In this document: piece after piece, positions 32,783 through 41,539 of the stretch | How the letters are laid out: every line of letters begins with the position of its first letter | Numbering within the stretch: the first letter of the stretch is position 1 | NCBI GenBank assembly: GCA_025355465.1 | Contig: JANXZO010000066.1 | Span: 1-64,000 of the forward strand | Direction: 5' to 3' | DNA: 64,000 nt | DNA from: Bacteroidales bacterium | Lineage (GTDB): Bacteria > Bacteroidota > Bacteroidia > Bacteroidales > FEN-979 | The notes under the pieces: model-generated | Seen by the model: the letters and a program-made list of their open reading frames with translations, nothing else | What the model was told of the DNA's origin: nothing | Databases searched by the model: none | Made by a program: the position numbers and the translations under genes

Positions 32783-34435
32783 TCAGGTGCGGTACCTGGC
32801 CACAATCGGCATCCGGCGGCCCATTCCAAATGCTTTGGGCGATATCCGCAGGATCGGCGGGGCCTGATGGCGTTTGTACTCACTTGTGTTGACAAGGTTT
32901 AGTACACGCTTTACCGTCTCTTCTTCAAATCCGAGGTGAACCAGCTCAGCGGGTATCAGACGTTGTTCAATATATCCCACCAGGATTTTATCGAGGGTGC
33001 CATAGTCCGGCAGTGAGTCTGAATCCTTCTGGCCGGGCCTCAACTCAGCTGAAGGAGGTTTGAGAATGGAGTTTGCCGGGATTATGGTATCTTTCCGGTT
33101 GATGTAATGAGACAGTTCATAAACCTGGGTTTTGTAAACATCACCCAGCACTGACAATCCTCCGCACATATCACCATAGAGTGTTCCATAGCCAACAGCA
33201 GCCTCGCTTTTGTTTGATGTGTTTAGCAGGATGTACCCGAATTTATTCGACAGGGCCATGAGAATGACCGCCCGCATCCTGGCCTGGATATTTTCTTCTG
33301 CAAGATTGAAAGGCAGGTCCTTAAAATGCGGATTGAGGGTTTTTTCAACTGCGTCCACAGAATCACCAATCGGTATCACGTCGAAGGGGACTTTGAGATT
33401 TTCTGCCAGCTGACGGGCATCTGCAATGCTGTGATCGGAAGAAAAACGTGATGGTAGCAGGATGGCTCGTACATTCTCCCTCCCAAGCGCTTCGGTTGCC
33501 AGTACAAGTGTAAGCGCAGAATCAATGCCTCCGGAGAGACCCAGGATGGCCTTGCTGAAACCCATTTTGCCGAAATAGTCGCGAATTCCCATTACCAATG
33601 CAGCGTGGATCAGGGCAATAGACTGCCATGGGTTGACCGGTCCGGGTTGACTTTTTCGCGAATAGTTTCCGGTAATTTCTTCAAGTCGGAATACCTTCAC
33701 CTCCTCTGAAAACAAGGGCAGCTCCCGGGCAACATTACCGGAAGCATCGATAACCATGGAACCGCCATCGAAAAGCAACTCTGTTTGTCCGCCTACATGG
33801 TTAACGTAAACCACTGGCAGCTCATATTTAAGCGCATTGCTGCACAGGACCTCTTTTCGGATGACCGGCTGATTGTAGTTAAACGGTGAAGCAGCAATAT
33901 TGATGATCACGTCGGGCTGCAACTTTGCCAATTCATCCATCGGGTTGCGCACATACAACGGGTCATCGCCGATGTTCCACAGATCCTCACAGATGGTAAT
34001 CGCCAACTTTACGCCTTTGTATTCAACCAGTGAATAAGGCAGCCGGTTGGGCTCGAAATAGCGATATTCGTCAAAAACATCGTAGTTCGGGAGCAAGGTT
34101 TTATGGGCTACGCTCCTGACTTCACCGTCGGCGAGAAAAAAGGCTGAGTTGTATAAAGGTTTGCCTTTTCCGGTATGGTTCCTCGATGGAGAGCCTACAA
34201 CAACGGCGATCCCGGCCGATTCCAGGGCAACCTCTTTTACGGCATCCTCACACCGGTCAATAAAATCCCTGAATTCCAGAAAGTCACGGGCCGGGTAGCC
34301 GCAAATTGCGAGTTCGGCAAAAATAACCAGGTCGGCATTTAACCCTTTAGCCTGTTGAATTGCCTCTCTGATTCGGGCAAGGTTAAAATCAAAGTCTCCG
34401 ATGTGGTAGTTGAGTTGCGCTAAACAGATCTTCAT
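32783..34435 (-). CDS. nadE: glutamine-dependent NAD+ synthetase
   Basis: 550 residues. The N-terminal nitrilase-type glutaminase has the Glu in VIFAELAICGYP, Lys in KTLLPNYDVF and Cys in ITICEDLW. The C-terminal synthetase has LGLSGGIDSAL and the SNKSE segment. It amidates deamido-NAD+ using glutamine. ATG 34435 is chosen over the in-frame start at 34462 because homologues begin MKICLAQLN and the longer form runs into the barrel gene. It is 10 bp after that gene, so they form an operon. Confidence 0.96.
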   Translation of the reverse strand: MKICLAQLNYHIGDFDFNLARIREAIQQAKGLNADLVIFAELAICGYPARDFLEFRDFIDRCEDAVKEVALESAGIAVVVGSPSRNHTGKGKPLYNSAFFLADGEVRSVAHKTLLPNYDVFDEYRYFEPNRLPYSLVEYKGVKLAITICEDLWNIGDDPLYVRNPMDELAKLQPDVIINIAASPFNYNQPVIRKEVLCSNALKYELPVVYVNHVGGQTELLFDGGSMVIDASGNVARELPLFSEEVKVFRLEEITGNYSRKSQPGPVNPWQSIALIHAALVMGIRDYFGKMGFSKAILGLSGGIDSALTLVLATEALGRENVRAILLPSRFSSDHSIADARQLAENLKVPFDVIPIGDSVDAVEKTLNPHFKDLPFNLAEENIQARMRAVILMALSNKFGYILLNTSNKSEAAVGYGTLYGDMCGGLSVLGDVYKTQVYELSHYINRKDTIIPANSILKPPSAELRPGQKDSDSLPDYGTLDKILVGYIEQRLIPAELVHLGFEEETVKRVLNLVNTSEYKRHQAPPILRISPKAFGMGRRMPIVARYRT

Positions 34436-34445
34436 GACCCTGGAG

Positions 34446-35144
34446 TTAGAAAAGGAAACCAAGGTTGAGTTCCAGATAATTCAAAGAGCTGTGAATGTAC
34501 TCCAGGGATTTGGCGTTATAACCGGTGAAAATGTTATTCAAAGAATTTGAGTAGGTCAATCCGAAAATTATTCTCGATGATTTGTCGACCTGGAATTCAG
34601 TGCCAACACCCACAATAATGGATTCGCGGATCAGCGTGGTTCCTTTATCAAGGCTGTAATCCTGTTCGGAGACGATCCCCTTGTCGGAAGTAAAAATTTC
34701 AGTAGCTGATGCCTTCAGCCGGAACCCGGTGCCGAAACCAACCTGTCCGAAAAAAGAAAATTTTCCAAAATCCCTGGTCTTCATTTTGACCATTATGGGG
34801 ATCTGAAGGTAGATGATATTGTAACTGCGTTGAACCTGCCCGTTTTCCACCTTTCCGTTTGAAGGAATGTACACGGAGTCGCTGTAGGCAAGCTTTCCGT
34901 TTAGAAATGCGAAATCGAAACCTGTTGAAAAAGCATACCGTTCAGCGAAATAGATATCGGTCAAAAAACCGATCGTTATGCCCGGCTTGATTCCGTCATA
35001 GGTATATCCTTTTGTGCCGGGATTCATCCAGCTCAGGGCGGGTGCTACACGGAGCCCAAGTTTCACGGGTAGTTTTTGTGCTTTTATTCCCGGTGTCAGC
35101 GATAACAATAAAACCAGAAGGATAAGGAATTTTATTTTTTTCAT
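34446..35144 (-). CDS. outer-membrane beta-barrel protein (PorT-like family)
   Basis: 232 residues. A signal peptide (MKKIKFLILLVLLLSLTPGIKAQ) is followed by alternating amphipathic strands (KLGLRVAPALSWM, GITIGFLTDIYF, FSTGFDFAFL) and a terminal aromatic ELNLGFLF. This is typical of the small 8-strand outer-membrane barrels common in Bacteroidota. Specific function is unknown. It is the first gene of an operon with nadE and is divergent from gldB across a 22-bp perfect palindrome. Confidence 0.85.
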   Translation of the reverse strand: MKKIKFLILLVLLLSLTPGIKAQKLPVKLGLRVAPALSWMNPGTKGYTYDGIKPGITIGFLTDIYFAERYAFSTGFDFAFLNGKLAYSDSVYIPSNGKVENGQVQRSYNIIYLQIPIMVKMKTRDFGKFSFFGQVGFGTGFRLKASATEIFTSDKGIVSEQDYSLDKGTTLIRESIIVGVGTEFQVDKSSRIIFGLTYSNSLNNIFTGYNAKSLEYIHSSLNYLELNLGFLF

Positions 35145-35184
35145 TATGGGTGTGTTAAATAATGCGGTTTTCAGCCATTGAAAA

Positions 35185-35192
35185 CAAAAATA
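35185..35192 (-). promoter_or_regulatory. -7 element for the beta-barrel/nadE operon
   Basis: TATTTTTG on the minus strand matches TAnnTTTG, about 41 bp before the barrel gene ATG. Confidence 0.5.
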
Positions 35193-35219
35193 CGGAATTC
35201 ACACACCATGGGATTGTCG

Positions 35220-35241
35220 TTTTGGATAATTTTATCCAAAA
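35220..35241. promoter_or_regulatory. 22-bp perfect palindrome between divergent genes
   Basis: Arms TTTTGGATAA (35220-35229) and TTATCCAAAA (35232-35241) flank a TT centre. It lies ~28 bp upstream of the barrel -7 element and 55 bp before gldB. Its position between divergent promoters favours an operator for a dimeric regulator over a terminator; there is no T-run. Confidence 0.6.
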
Positions 35242-35295
35242 ATAATGAACCATAAATTCCGTTATAAGATTCGGAACAAAGCGTAAAGAATATTT

Positions 35296-36294
35296 ATGAA
35301 AAGCCCCGTAGTTTTTACCCTCCTTGTTTTACTCCTTGTCAGTGGTTGTGGTCCGGATGAAAAACGCCTTCAGGTTGATGTGTCCGCCATTCAGGTACCG
35401 GAGGTCATTATACACCGGTATGACAGGGCCCTCTTCCGGATCAACGAGGCCAATCTTCAGGCGGGACTTGAGGCCATCAAGCCCGAATATCGTTTTTTTC
35501 TGGGCACAAATCTGTCGGACCCGCTTAAAGTCGCTGAGATGAGAACCTATCTGCAAAATCCGCGAACCCGCGATTTTCAGAAGGCCGTGATGGCGAATTT
35601 CAGCGACGTTGCCCCGCTGGAAAGGGAGTTGACGGAGGCTTTCCGGCATTACCGGTATTATTTTCCGGAGGCAGCAATTCCACGGGTTTACAGCTATATT
35701 TCAGGAGGTGATTACGATTATCCGGTTCAATTTGCAGACAGTGTGCTGATCATTGCGCTCGACGACTACCTTGGCCGCGATTTCAAAGCCTACACTGCCG
35801 ACGGACTGCCGGTGTACCATGTTTCGCGGATGACGCCGGATCAGATCCTGCCGGATTGCATGAAAACCCTTGCCGACCTCTCCTTTCCACGATCCCTTCC
35901 GGGGAACAACCTGCTTTTTCAGATGATCGAAGCAGGGAAACGACTCTATTTTATCGATGCCATGATACCAGCGGTCGACAATCGTTTCAAGATCGGCTAT
36001 TCCCAGGCGCAATATGACTGGATTGTTAAAAACGAGCAACATGTATGGGCTGCCATAATAGAGAATCGTATCCTTTACGCGGCCGATGGACAGCTGATAC
36101 GCACCTTTATGGCAGATGGCCCTTTCACTGCCGAATTTTCTCAGGAGTCGCCCGCCCGGCTTGGAGAATGGATCGGCTGGCAGATTGTCCGGCGTTTTAT
36201 GGCCAACAATCCGGATGTGACCTTCCAGGGGCTTTTCAAAGAGAAGGATGCCCAAAAAATTCTCACCTTGTCGAAGTACAAGCCGAGGAAATAG
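35296..36294 (+). CDS. gldB: GldB-family gliding-motility lipoprotein
   Basis: 332 residues. The lipoprotein signal MKSPVVFTLLVLLLVSGC puts Cys18 at the lipidation site. The body matches GldB: VIIHRYDRALFRIN, EYRFFLGTNLSDP and SYISGGDYDYPVQFADSVLIIALDDYLG. GldB was found as a gliding gene in Flavobacterium, but it is also kept in non-gliding Bacteroidota. Proximity of nadE on the opposite strand fits the common gldB-gldC-nadE neighbourhood, though gldC is absent here. Confidence 0.9.
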   Translation: MKSPVVFTLLVLLLVSGCGPDEKRLQVDVSAIQVPEVIIHRYDRALFRINEANLQAGLEAIKPEYRFFLGTNLSDPLKVAEMRTYLQNPRTRDFQKAVMANFSDVAPLERELTEAFRHYRYYFPEAAIPRVYSYISGGDYDYPVQFADSVLIIALDDYLGRDFKAYTADGLPVYHVSRMTPDQILPDCMKTLADLSFPRSLPGNNLLFQMIEAGKRLYFIDAMIPAVDNRFKIGYSQAQYDWIVKNEQHVWAAIIENRILYAADGQLIRTFMADGPFTAEFSQESPARLGEWIGWQIVRRFMANNPDVTFQGLFKEKDAQKILTLSKYKPRK

Positions 36295-36360
36295 TTCACC
36301 GGCATTTTTGCCCCTTGTTTAAAAAATTTCCTTAAAACGAGTTTACCTTTTCCTCCTCCA

Positions 36361-36386
36361 CCGATTAAGCATAAACACTTAATCGG
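36361..36386 (+). promoter_or_regulatory. 9-bp-stem hairpin immediately upstream of comM
   Basis: CCGATTAAG (36361-36369) and CTTAATCGG (36378-36386) form a perfect stem with an 8-nt loop, ending 7 nt before the ATG. A -7-like TACCTTTT (36344-36351) would start the transcript near 36358, so the hairpin would be the whole 5' leader. It could be an RNA structure masking the start or a DNA operator. Confidence 0.55.
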
Positions 36387-36393
36387 ATCGGCT

Positions 36394-37932
36394 ATGTTAG
36401 TAAAAACTTTCGGCAGTGCAGTCTTCGGTATCAATGCAATAACCGTAACGGTGGAGGTCTACATGGACCAGGGTATCCAGTTTTTCATGGTCGGTTTACC
36501 TGATAATGCCGTGAAAGAGAGCCATCAGCGTATCGAATCGGCATTACGTAACTACGGATACCGGATTCCCGGCAAAAAGATCGTTATCAATATGGCTCCG
36601 GCCGATATTCGAAAGGAGGGCTCATCCTACGATCTTACCATTGCTATGGGTATTATGGCTGCCAATGAGATCATCCGGACCGATCTGCTTGAACAGTTTG
36701 TGATCATGGGTGAACTTTCGCTCGATGGAGGACTGCTTCCGATAAAAGGCGCCCTGCCGATAGCGATTGAGGCCCACAAAAGAGGATTCAAAGGATTCAT
36801 ACTTCCGGCTCAGAATGCCCGTGAAGCCGCAATAGTTACAGATCTGGAGGTTTATGGGGTAAAAACGATCGGGGAGGTGATCGGGTTCCTGAACCAGTCG
36901 TCGGCACTTACAAGAACTTCCGTAAACACCGGTGATGAGTTTATGCGCCACCTAAATGAATATGAGTATGATTTTTCGGATGTGAAAGGACAGGAAAACA
37001 TAAAACGGGCGTTGGAAATTGCGGCAGCCGGAGGACATAATGTAATCCTGATTGGCCCGCCGGGAGCAGGAAAAACAATGCTTGCAAAACGGCTTCCTTC
37101 CATTTTGCCGCCATTGAATATTCAGGAGGCACTGGAGACGACAAAAATTCATTCTGTGGCCGGAAAACTTGGCATCCACCGCGCCCTGGTTCCGGTGCGG
37201 CCATTCCGGTCGCCGCATCACACCATTTCCGACATCGCCCTGGTTGGTGGCGGTTCAGTGCCACAACCGGGAGAAATTTCCCTGGCTCACAATGGTGTTC
37301 TGTTTCTCGATGAATTGCCGGAATTCAAACGAACGGTTCTCGAGGTTTTACGGCAGCCGTTGGAAGACAGGATTGTCACCATATCCAGATCCAGGATGAC
37401 CGTTGAATTTCCGGCCAGTTTCATGCTGGTTGCCGCCATGAATCCATGTCCCTGCGGCTACTACAACCATCCGAAAATCGATTGCCAGTGTGGTTCGGGT
37501 GTTGTACAAAAGTATATCAACAAAATTTCAGGTCCGCTATTCGATCGCATCGACATTCATGTGGAGGTAATTCCGGTTCAATATAAGGAACTCAGTGATA
37601 ACCGGCCATCGGAACACAGTCAAACCATACGAAACCGCGTGATCGCCTGCCGTAAAATCCAGGAAAAAAGATTTGAAGGCGCCAGTGGAGTTCATTGCAA
37701 TGCGCAGATGTCGACAAAACATCTCCGGAAACATTGTTTGGTGAATGAAGCAGGTCATGCAATCCTGAAAAATGCCATGGATAAACTCGGACTTTCAGCG
37801 CGGGCTTTCGATCGCATCATTAAGCTGGCCCGTACCATCGCCGACCTCTCCGGAGACACAGACATCAGGACAGAACATCTGGCAGAGGCGATCAACTACC
37901 GGTCGCTTGACAGGGACAACTGGGGTAAATAG
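36394..37932 (+). CDS. comM: ComM/YifB-family AAA+ ATPase
   Basis: 512 residues. It has an N-terminal Lon-like S5 domain ([38 protein letters not shown]), then an Mg-chelatase-type AAA+ module with Walker [16 protein letters not shown] and Walker [13 protein letters not shown], a zinc-like Cys cluster ([15 protein letters not shown]) and a C-terminal helical domain. ComM extends branch migration during recombination of transformed DNA. It converges on the prenyltransferase gene with a 6-bp gap. Confidence 0.95.
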   Translation: MLVKTFGSAVFGINAITVTVEVYMDQGIQFFMVGLPDNAVKESHQRIESALRNYGYRIPGKKIVINMAPADIRKEGSSYDLTIAMGIMAANEIIRTDLLEQFVIMGELSLDGGLLPIKGALPIAIEAHKRGFKGFILPAQNAREAAIVTDLEVYGVKTIGEVIGFLNQSSALTRTSVNTGDEFMRHLNEYEYDFSDVKGQENIKRALEIAAAGGHNVILIGPPGAGKTMLAKRLPSILPPLNIQEALETTKIHSVAGKLGIHRALVPVRPFRSPHHTISDIALVGGGSVPQPGEISLAHNGVLFLDELPEFKRTVLEVLRQPLEDRIVTISRSRMTVEFPASFMLVAAMNPCPCGYYNHPKIDCQCGSGVVQKYINKISGPLFDRIDIHVEVIPVQYKELSDNRPSEHSQTIRNRVIACRKIQEKRFEGASGVHCNAQMSTKHLRKHCLVNEAGHAILKNAMDKLGLSARAFDRIIKLARTIADLSGDTDIRTEHLAEAINYRSLDRDNWGK

Positions 37933-37938
37933 TAAAGG

Positions 37939-38817
37939 TCAGTGAAGCAGGAACAGGTCGGCAATAACGAAGGATGCAAAAACGACGGAGGCCATCGCGT
38001 TGAGGGTCGCAAATGCAAGGTTAACCCGCGATATGTCGTGGGGCTTTACGATCATGTGTTCATAAGCCAGAAGCGACGAAAAAATTAGTGCGCCCACCCA
38101 GTAGAGGCTGCCGAAATTTCCGATGAAACCTGCAACAACAACAATAATTATGGATGCCAGGTGAAAAATGGCGGAAAGAATCAATGCGTTACGTTTGCCT
38201 AAAAAAACCGGTAATGATTTGAGATTCTGTGATTTGTCGAATTCAATGTCCTGTAGGGCATAGAGAATGTCAAACCCCGCTACCCAAAAGAGAACGATGA
38301 AGGAATACAGCAACGGGACAAGGTCAAATCTGGCAGTAACCGCGAGATAGGCTCCGATCGGGGCAAGGGCCAGTCCAAGACCAAGAAAGATGTGGGCCAG
38401 GTATGTAAAACGTTTGGTCAGACTATAGCCAAGCACAATCGTGAGGGCTACCGGTGAAAGCAGAAAGCAGAGTGGGTTGAGAAACCAGGTTGTTGCCATG
38501 AACAGGACCGCATTGATGATCACAAAAGCCAGGGCTGAGCCTGGTTTGATAACATTGCTGGGTATTTCACGGATCGCGGTACGTGGATTTTTCTTGTCAA
38601 ACTCACGGTCAGCATAACGGTTGAATCCCATGGCTGCATTTCTTGCAAAAAAAACACACAGCACAACCAGAAGCAGCAATTTAAAACTCAGGGGGGCAGC
38701 GTCTGTTTTAACGGCAAGAAAAAAACCAATGAAGGCAAAGGGAAGAGAGAAGATCGTGTGGCTGATCTTAATAAACGAAAAATAATTTGTAACCTTTGAC
38801 CTGTTTTGGAGTCCCAT
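37939..38817 (-). CDS. UbiA-family prenyltransferase
   Basis: 292 residues, about eight membrane helices. Two Asp-rich motifs bind the prenyl-diphosphate magnesium: NRYADREFD and ALQDIEFD. The layout matches UbiA-like enzymes that prenylate the ring precursor of menaquinone (including the futalosine-route MqnP), but no other menaquinone gene is here to confirm it. ATG 38817 is preferred over the TTG at 38838, which lies inside the -7 element. Confidence 0.88.
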   Translation of the reverse strand: MGLQNRSKVTNYFSFIKISHTIFSLPFAFIGFFLAVKTDAAPLSFKLLLLVVLCVFFARNAAMGFNRYADREFDKKNPRTAIREIPSNVIKPGSALAFVIINAVLFMATTWFLNPLCFLLSPVALTIVLGYSLTKRFTYLAHIFLGLGLALAPIGAYLAVTARFDLVPLLYSFIVLFWVAGFDILYALQDIEFDKSQNLKSLPVFLGKRNALILSAIFHLASIIIVVVAGFIGNFGSLYWVGALIFSSLLAYEHMIVKPHDISRVNLAFATLNAMASVVFASFVIADLFLLH

Positions 38818-38835
38818 TCCTTGATTTTTGATCCG

Positions 38836-38843
38836 CAAAATTA
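38836..38843 (-). promoter_or_regulatory. -7 element for the UbiA-family gene
   Basis: TAATTTTG on the minus strand matches TAnnTTTG and overlaps the apparent TTG start at 38838, ruling that start out. Confidence 0.55.
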
Positions 38844-38886
38844 GTTAAAAAGGGTTAACATCGCTGTATTGTAAAGGGATTTAGGC

Positions 38887-38894
38887 TAATTTTG
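38887..38894 (+). promoter_or_regulatory. -7 element for the methyltransferase gene
   Basis: TAATTTTG matches TAnnTTTG, 21 bp before ATG 38916. It overlaps the alternative TTG at 38892. Confidence 0.55.
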
Positions 38895-38915
38895 CAAGTC
38901 AATCATAACACTTTT

Positions 38916-39707
38916 ATGAGGCAGTTCGAAGCCATTACCGGGTATATAAAACATGCATACAATGCACAGTCAAAGTATCGTATTCACTCCCCTTTTGTGT
39001 TTCATTTTTACGATAAAATTGTAAAGAACGGAACTTCACACATTGAATTCCGGATTGTGAACCGGGTACGCAAGGAACTTATCCTTTTATCGCGTTTTAT
39101 CAAACGTAATGACATGGGGGCAAAGGGACCGGATTTTCCGGGCGACCAGCGTTTTGTCAGGGTAAGGGATGTTGCCCGTTTCTCGTCTGTAAGTTCTAAG
39201 AAAGGCGAATTTTTGTTTCGGCTCGCACAGGAATATAAGCCGCTCTCTATTCTCGAACTTGGAACTTCTTTCGGTATCAGCACCATGTATTTTGCCCTGG
39301 CTGCTCCGCAAAGCAGGATCATCACCATTGAAGGTTGTATCGATTCTGCCAATGTAGCAAGAGAGAATTTTGAGAAAGGGGGGCTGAAAAACATTAACCT
39401 TATCACCGGCCCTTTTGCTGACAAGCTTGGTCTGGCGCTAGACATGATGCCCTCTGTGGATGTGGTGTTTTTTGACGGCAACCATAAAAAGGAGCCAACC
39501 CTGCGTTATTTTGAACAATGTCTGGAACATGCCCATCCGGGTACCGTTTTTATTTTCGATGATATTCACTGGTCCGCCGATATGAGCGACGCCTGGGATG
39601 TCATCCGGGCACATCCCCGTGTAAAGGTGACCATCGACCTGTATCATCTGGGGGTGGTATATTTCAAGGAAGAGCTTAGCAAAGAGGATTTTATCCTGCG
39701 CTTTTAA
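38916..39707 (+). CDS. class I SAM-dependent methyltransferase (O-methyltransferase-like)
   Basis: 263 residues. The Rossmann methyltransferase core is SILELGTSFGISTMYFALAAP (motif I), IITIEGCIDSANVARENF, then VDVVFFDGNHKKEPTLRYF and IFDDIHWS, the metal-dependent O-methyltransferase-like Asp positions. The N-terminus (YRIHSPFVFHFYDKIV) is typical of a Bacteroidota subgroup. Substrate unknown. ATG 38916 is set by the upstream promoter. Confidence 0.85.
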   Translation: MRQFEAITGYIKHAYNAQSKYRIHSPFVFHFYDKIVKNGTSHIEFRIVNRVRKELILLSRFIKRNDMGAKGPDFPGDQRFVRVRDVARFSSVSSKKGEFLFRLAQEYKPLSILELGTSFGISTMYFALAAPQSRIITIEGCIDSANVARENFEKGGLKNINLITGPFADKLGLALDMMPSVDVVFFDGNHKKEPTLRYFEQCLEHAHPGTVFIFDDIHWSADMSDAWDVIRAHPRVKVTIDLYHLGVVYFKEELSKEDFILRF

Positions 39708-39714
39708 TTTATTG

Positions 39715-39722
39715 TACCTTTG
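39715..39722 (+). promoter_or_regulatory. -7 element for the LolD/MacB-type ABC ATPase gene
   Basis: TACCTTTG matches TAnnTTTG, 37 bp before ATG 39759 and 8 bp after the methyltransferase stop. Confidence 0.45.
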
Positions 39723-39758
39723 TTTCAAACCTGGTAAAGAACCGAATTTCATTAACCC

Positions 39759-40496
39759 ATGGAAAAAGAAATTATCCGACTCGACAACATCGTTAAGAAC
39801 TACAAGGTGGGTACCGTGCTTGTTGAAGCACTTTGTTCAGTTTCGCTGATTATCCGCAAGAATGAATTCGTTGCAATCATGGGGCCTTCGGGTTCCGGTA
39901 AATCGACGTTGATGAATGTGCTGGGTTGTCTTGATACACCCACCAGCGGCGCCTATTTCCTGAATGGAGAGGATGTTAGCAAAATGGACGATAACTCCCT
40001 GGCGGAAGTCAGGAACCGTCAGATCGGATTTGTGTTTCAGACATTTAATCTGCTGCCCAGGTCGACCGCCCTCGAAAATGTGATGCTGCCTTTGATCTAT
40101 GCCGGAGTTGGTAAGGCGAAAAGGGTTGAAACCGCCACAAAGACCCTGGAGGAGGTAAAGCTTGGCGACCGTATTACCCATCGGCCCAATGAGCTTTCGG
40201 GCGGGCAGCGTCAGCGTGTGGCCATTGCCCGCGCCCTGGTAAACAACCCGGCCATCATTCTGGCCGATGAACCTACCGGGAACCTTGATTCAAAAACCTC
40301 GATCGAAATCCTTGGATTGCTTGAAGAGATTCACAATATGGGAAACACTGTCATCATCGTGACCCATGAAGAGGACATCGCCCTGCATGCTCACCGGATC
40401 ATCCGGTTGATGGACGGAAATATCTCCGTTGATCAGGCCAACCCGAATGTCAAAACCATTGCGGATTATAAAATCACCGGAACGGATCCGGTTTAA
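39759..40496 (+). CDS. ABC transporter ATP-binding protein, MacB/LolD type
   Basis: 245 residues. Walker [12 protein letters not shown]-loop VFQTFNLLP, signature LSGGQRQR, Walker [13 protein letters not shown] and H-loop IVTHE are intact. The [16 protein letters not shown] segment is characteristic of the MacB/LolD/FtsE branch, which works with FtsX-like permeases on the periplasmic side. No permease gene is adjacent, so its partner is encoded elsewhere. Confidence 0.93.
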   Translation: MEKEIIRLDNIVKNYKVGTVLVEALCSVSLIIRKNEFVAIMGPSGSGKSTLMNVLGCLDTPTSGAYFLNGEDVSKMDDNSLAEVRNRQIGFVFQTFNLLPRSTALENVMLPLIYAGVGKAKRVETATKTLEEVKLGDRITHRPNELSGGQRQRVAIARALVNNPAIILADEPTGNLDSKTSIEILGLLEEIHNMGNTVIIVTHEEDIALHAHRIIRLMDGNISVDQANPNVKTIADYKITGTDPV

Positions 40497-40526
40497 ACCA
40501 AACTGCCGAGGCAAATACATGTATTG

Positions 40527-41534
40527 ATGGTGAAGGACGGAAATTACAAGAAGCTTTTCGAGGAATTCAATAACCTCAAGGTGATGATCATCGGAGATGT
40601 GATGGTCGATTCTTATCTCTGGGGCAAGGTTGAAAGGATCTCACCGGAAGCTCCCATCCCTATTGTAGCATTACGAAAACGCGAACATCGCATGGGAGGC
40701 GCTGCCAACGTTGCAATGAACATCAGGTCGCTGGGCGCAAAACCCATCCTCTGTTCCGTCATCGGCACCGACGACAAAGGAGATATTTTTCTCGAGTTGC
40801 TGAAGAAGGAGAAAGTCGATGCAACGGGAATCATCCAGAGCAAAAGGCGGATCACCACCACCAAGTTTCGGATTTTTGGCAACACGTTCCAGATGCTCAG
40901 GGTTGATGAGGAGCTCGACAACGAACTTGTACCAGCCGATTACCTGACCCTGATCAGGGTGATAGACCAGATCCTGGAAAAGGAGAAGGTCGACTGCATC
41001 ATTTTCCAGGATTACGATAAAGGGGTCATCTCCGCCAAACTTATTCGCGAGGTAGTTCTTCGTGCCAAAAAGAGAAACATCCCGGTAGCAGTTGACCCGA
41101 AAAGGAAAAATTTCTCCGCCTATCATGAGGTTACCCTGTTCAAACCGAATTTAAAGGAGATGAAAGAGGGGCTCCGGACCGAATTTGACTCTTCCGACCG
41201 GGATGCTGTGATCCAGGCTGCACAAAAAGTGCGTGAAAAGCTCAATTGCCAGTATGTCCTTACCACGATGTCGGAGCACGGGGTGATGCTTTCCATGAAA
41301 GAAAAGAACGATCCGAAGAATATCTTTGTCCCGGCTCATATGCGGATGATCTCCGACGTGTCGGGCGCCGGCGACACAGTGATCAGTGTTGCCTCGCTTT
41401 GCCTGGCAAGAAAACGAACCCCGTATGAGGTGGCCTTTATTTCAAATCTGGCAGGCGGACTTGTTTGTGAGGAGGTTGGTGTGGTACCGGTGAACAAGGA
41501 GAAGTTGCTTAAAGAGGTGCTTGCCCTTCTCTGA
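40527..41534 (+). CDS. PfkB-family sugar kinase, heptose-7-phosphate kinase (RfaE1/HldE N-domain) like
   Basis: 335 residues. PfkB motif 1 is MGGAANVAMNIRSLG and motif 2 DVSGAGDTVISVASL. The N-terminal VMIGDVMVDSYLWGKVERISPEAPIPIV is typical of D-glycero-beta-D-manno-heptose-7-phosphate kinase, which builds the ADP-heptose precursor of LPS core. The nucleotidyltransferase half of HldE is absent, as in single-domain RfaE1. ATG 40527 replaces the TTG at 40524. It lies 5 bp upstream of the flavoprotein gene. Confidence 0.88.
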   Translation: MVKDGNYKKLFEEFNNLKVMIIGDVMVDSYLWGKVERISPEAPIPIVALRKREHRMGGAANVAMNIRSLGAKPILCSVIGTDDKGDIFLELLKKEKVDATGIIQSKRRITTTKFRIFGNTFQMLRVDEELDNELVPADYLTLIRVIDQILEKEKVDCIIFQDYDKGVISAKLIREVVLRAKKRNIPVAVDPKRKNFSAYHEVTLFKPNLKEMKEGLRTEFDSSDRDAVIQAAQKVREKLNCQYVLTTMSEHGVMLSMKEKNDPKNIFVPAHMRMISDVSGAGDTVISVASLCLARKRTPYEVAFISNLAGGLVCEEVGVVPVNKEKLLKEVLALL

Positions 41535-41539
41535 CGCCT

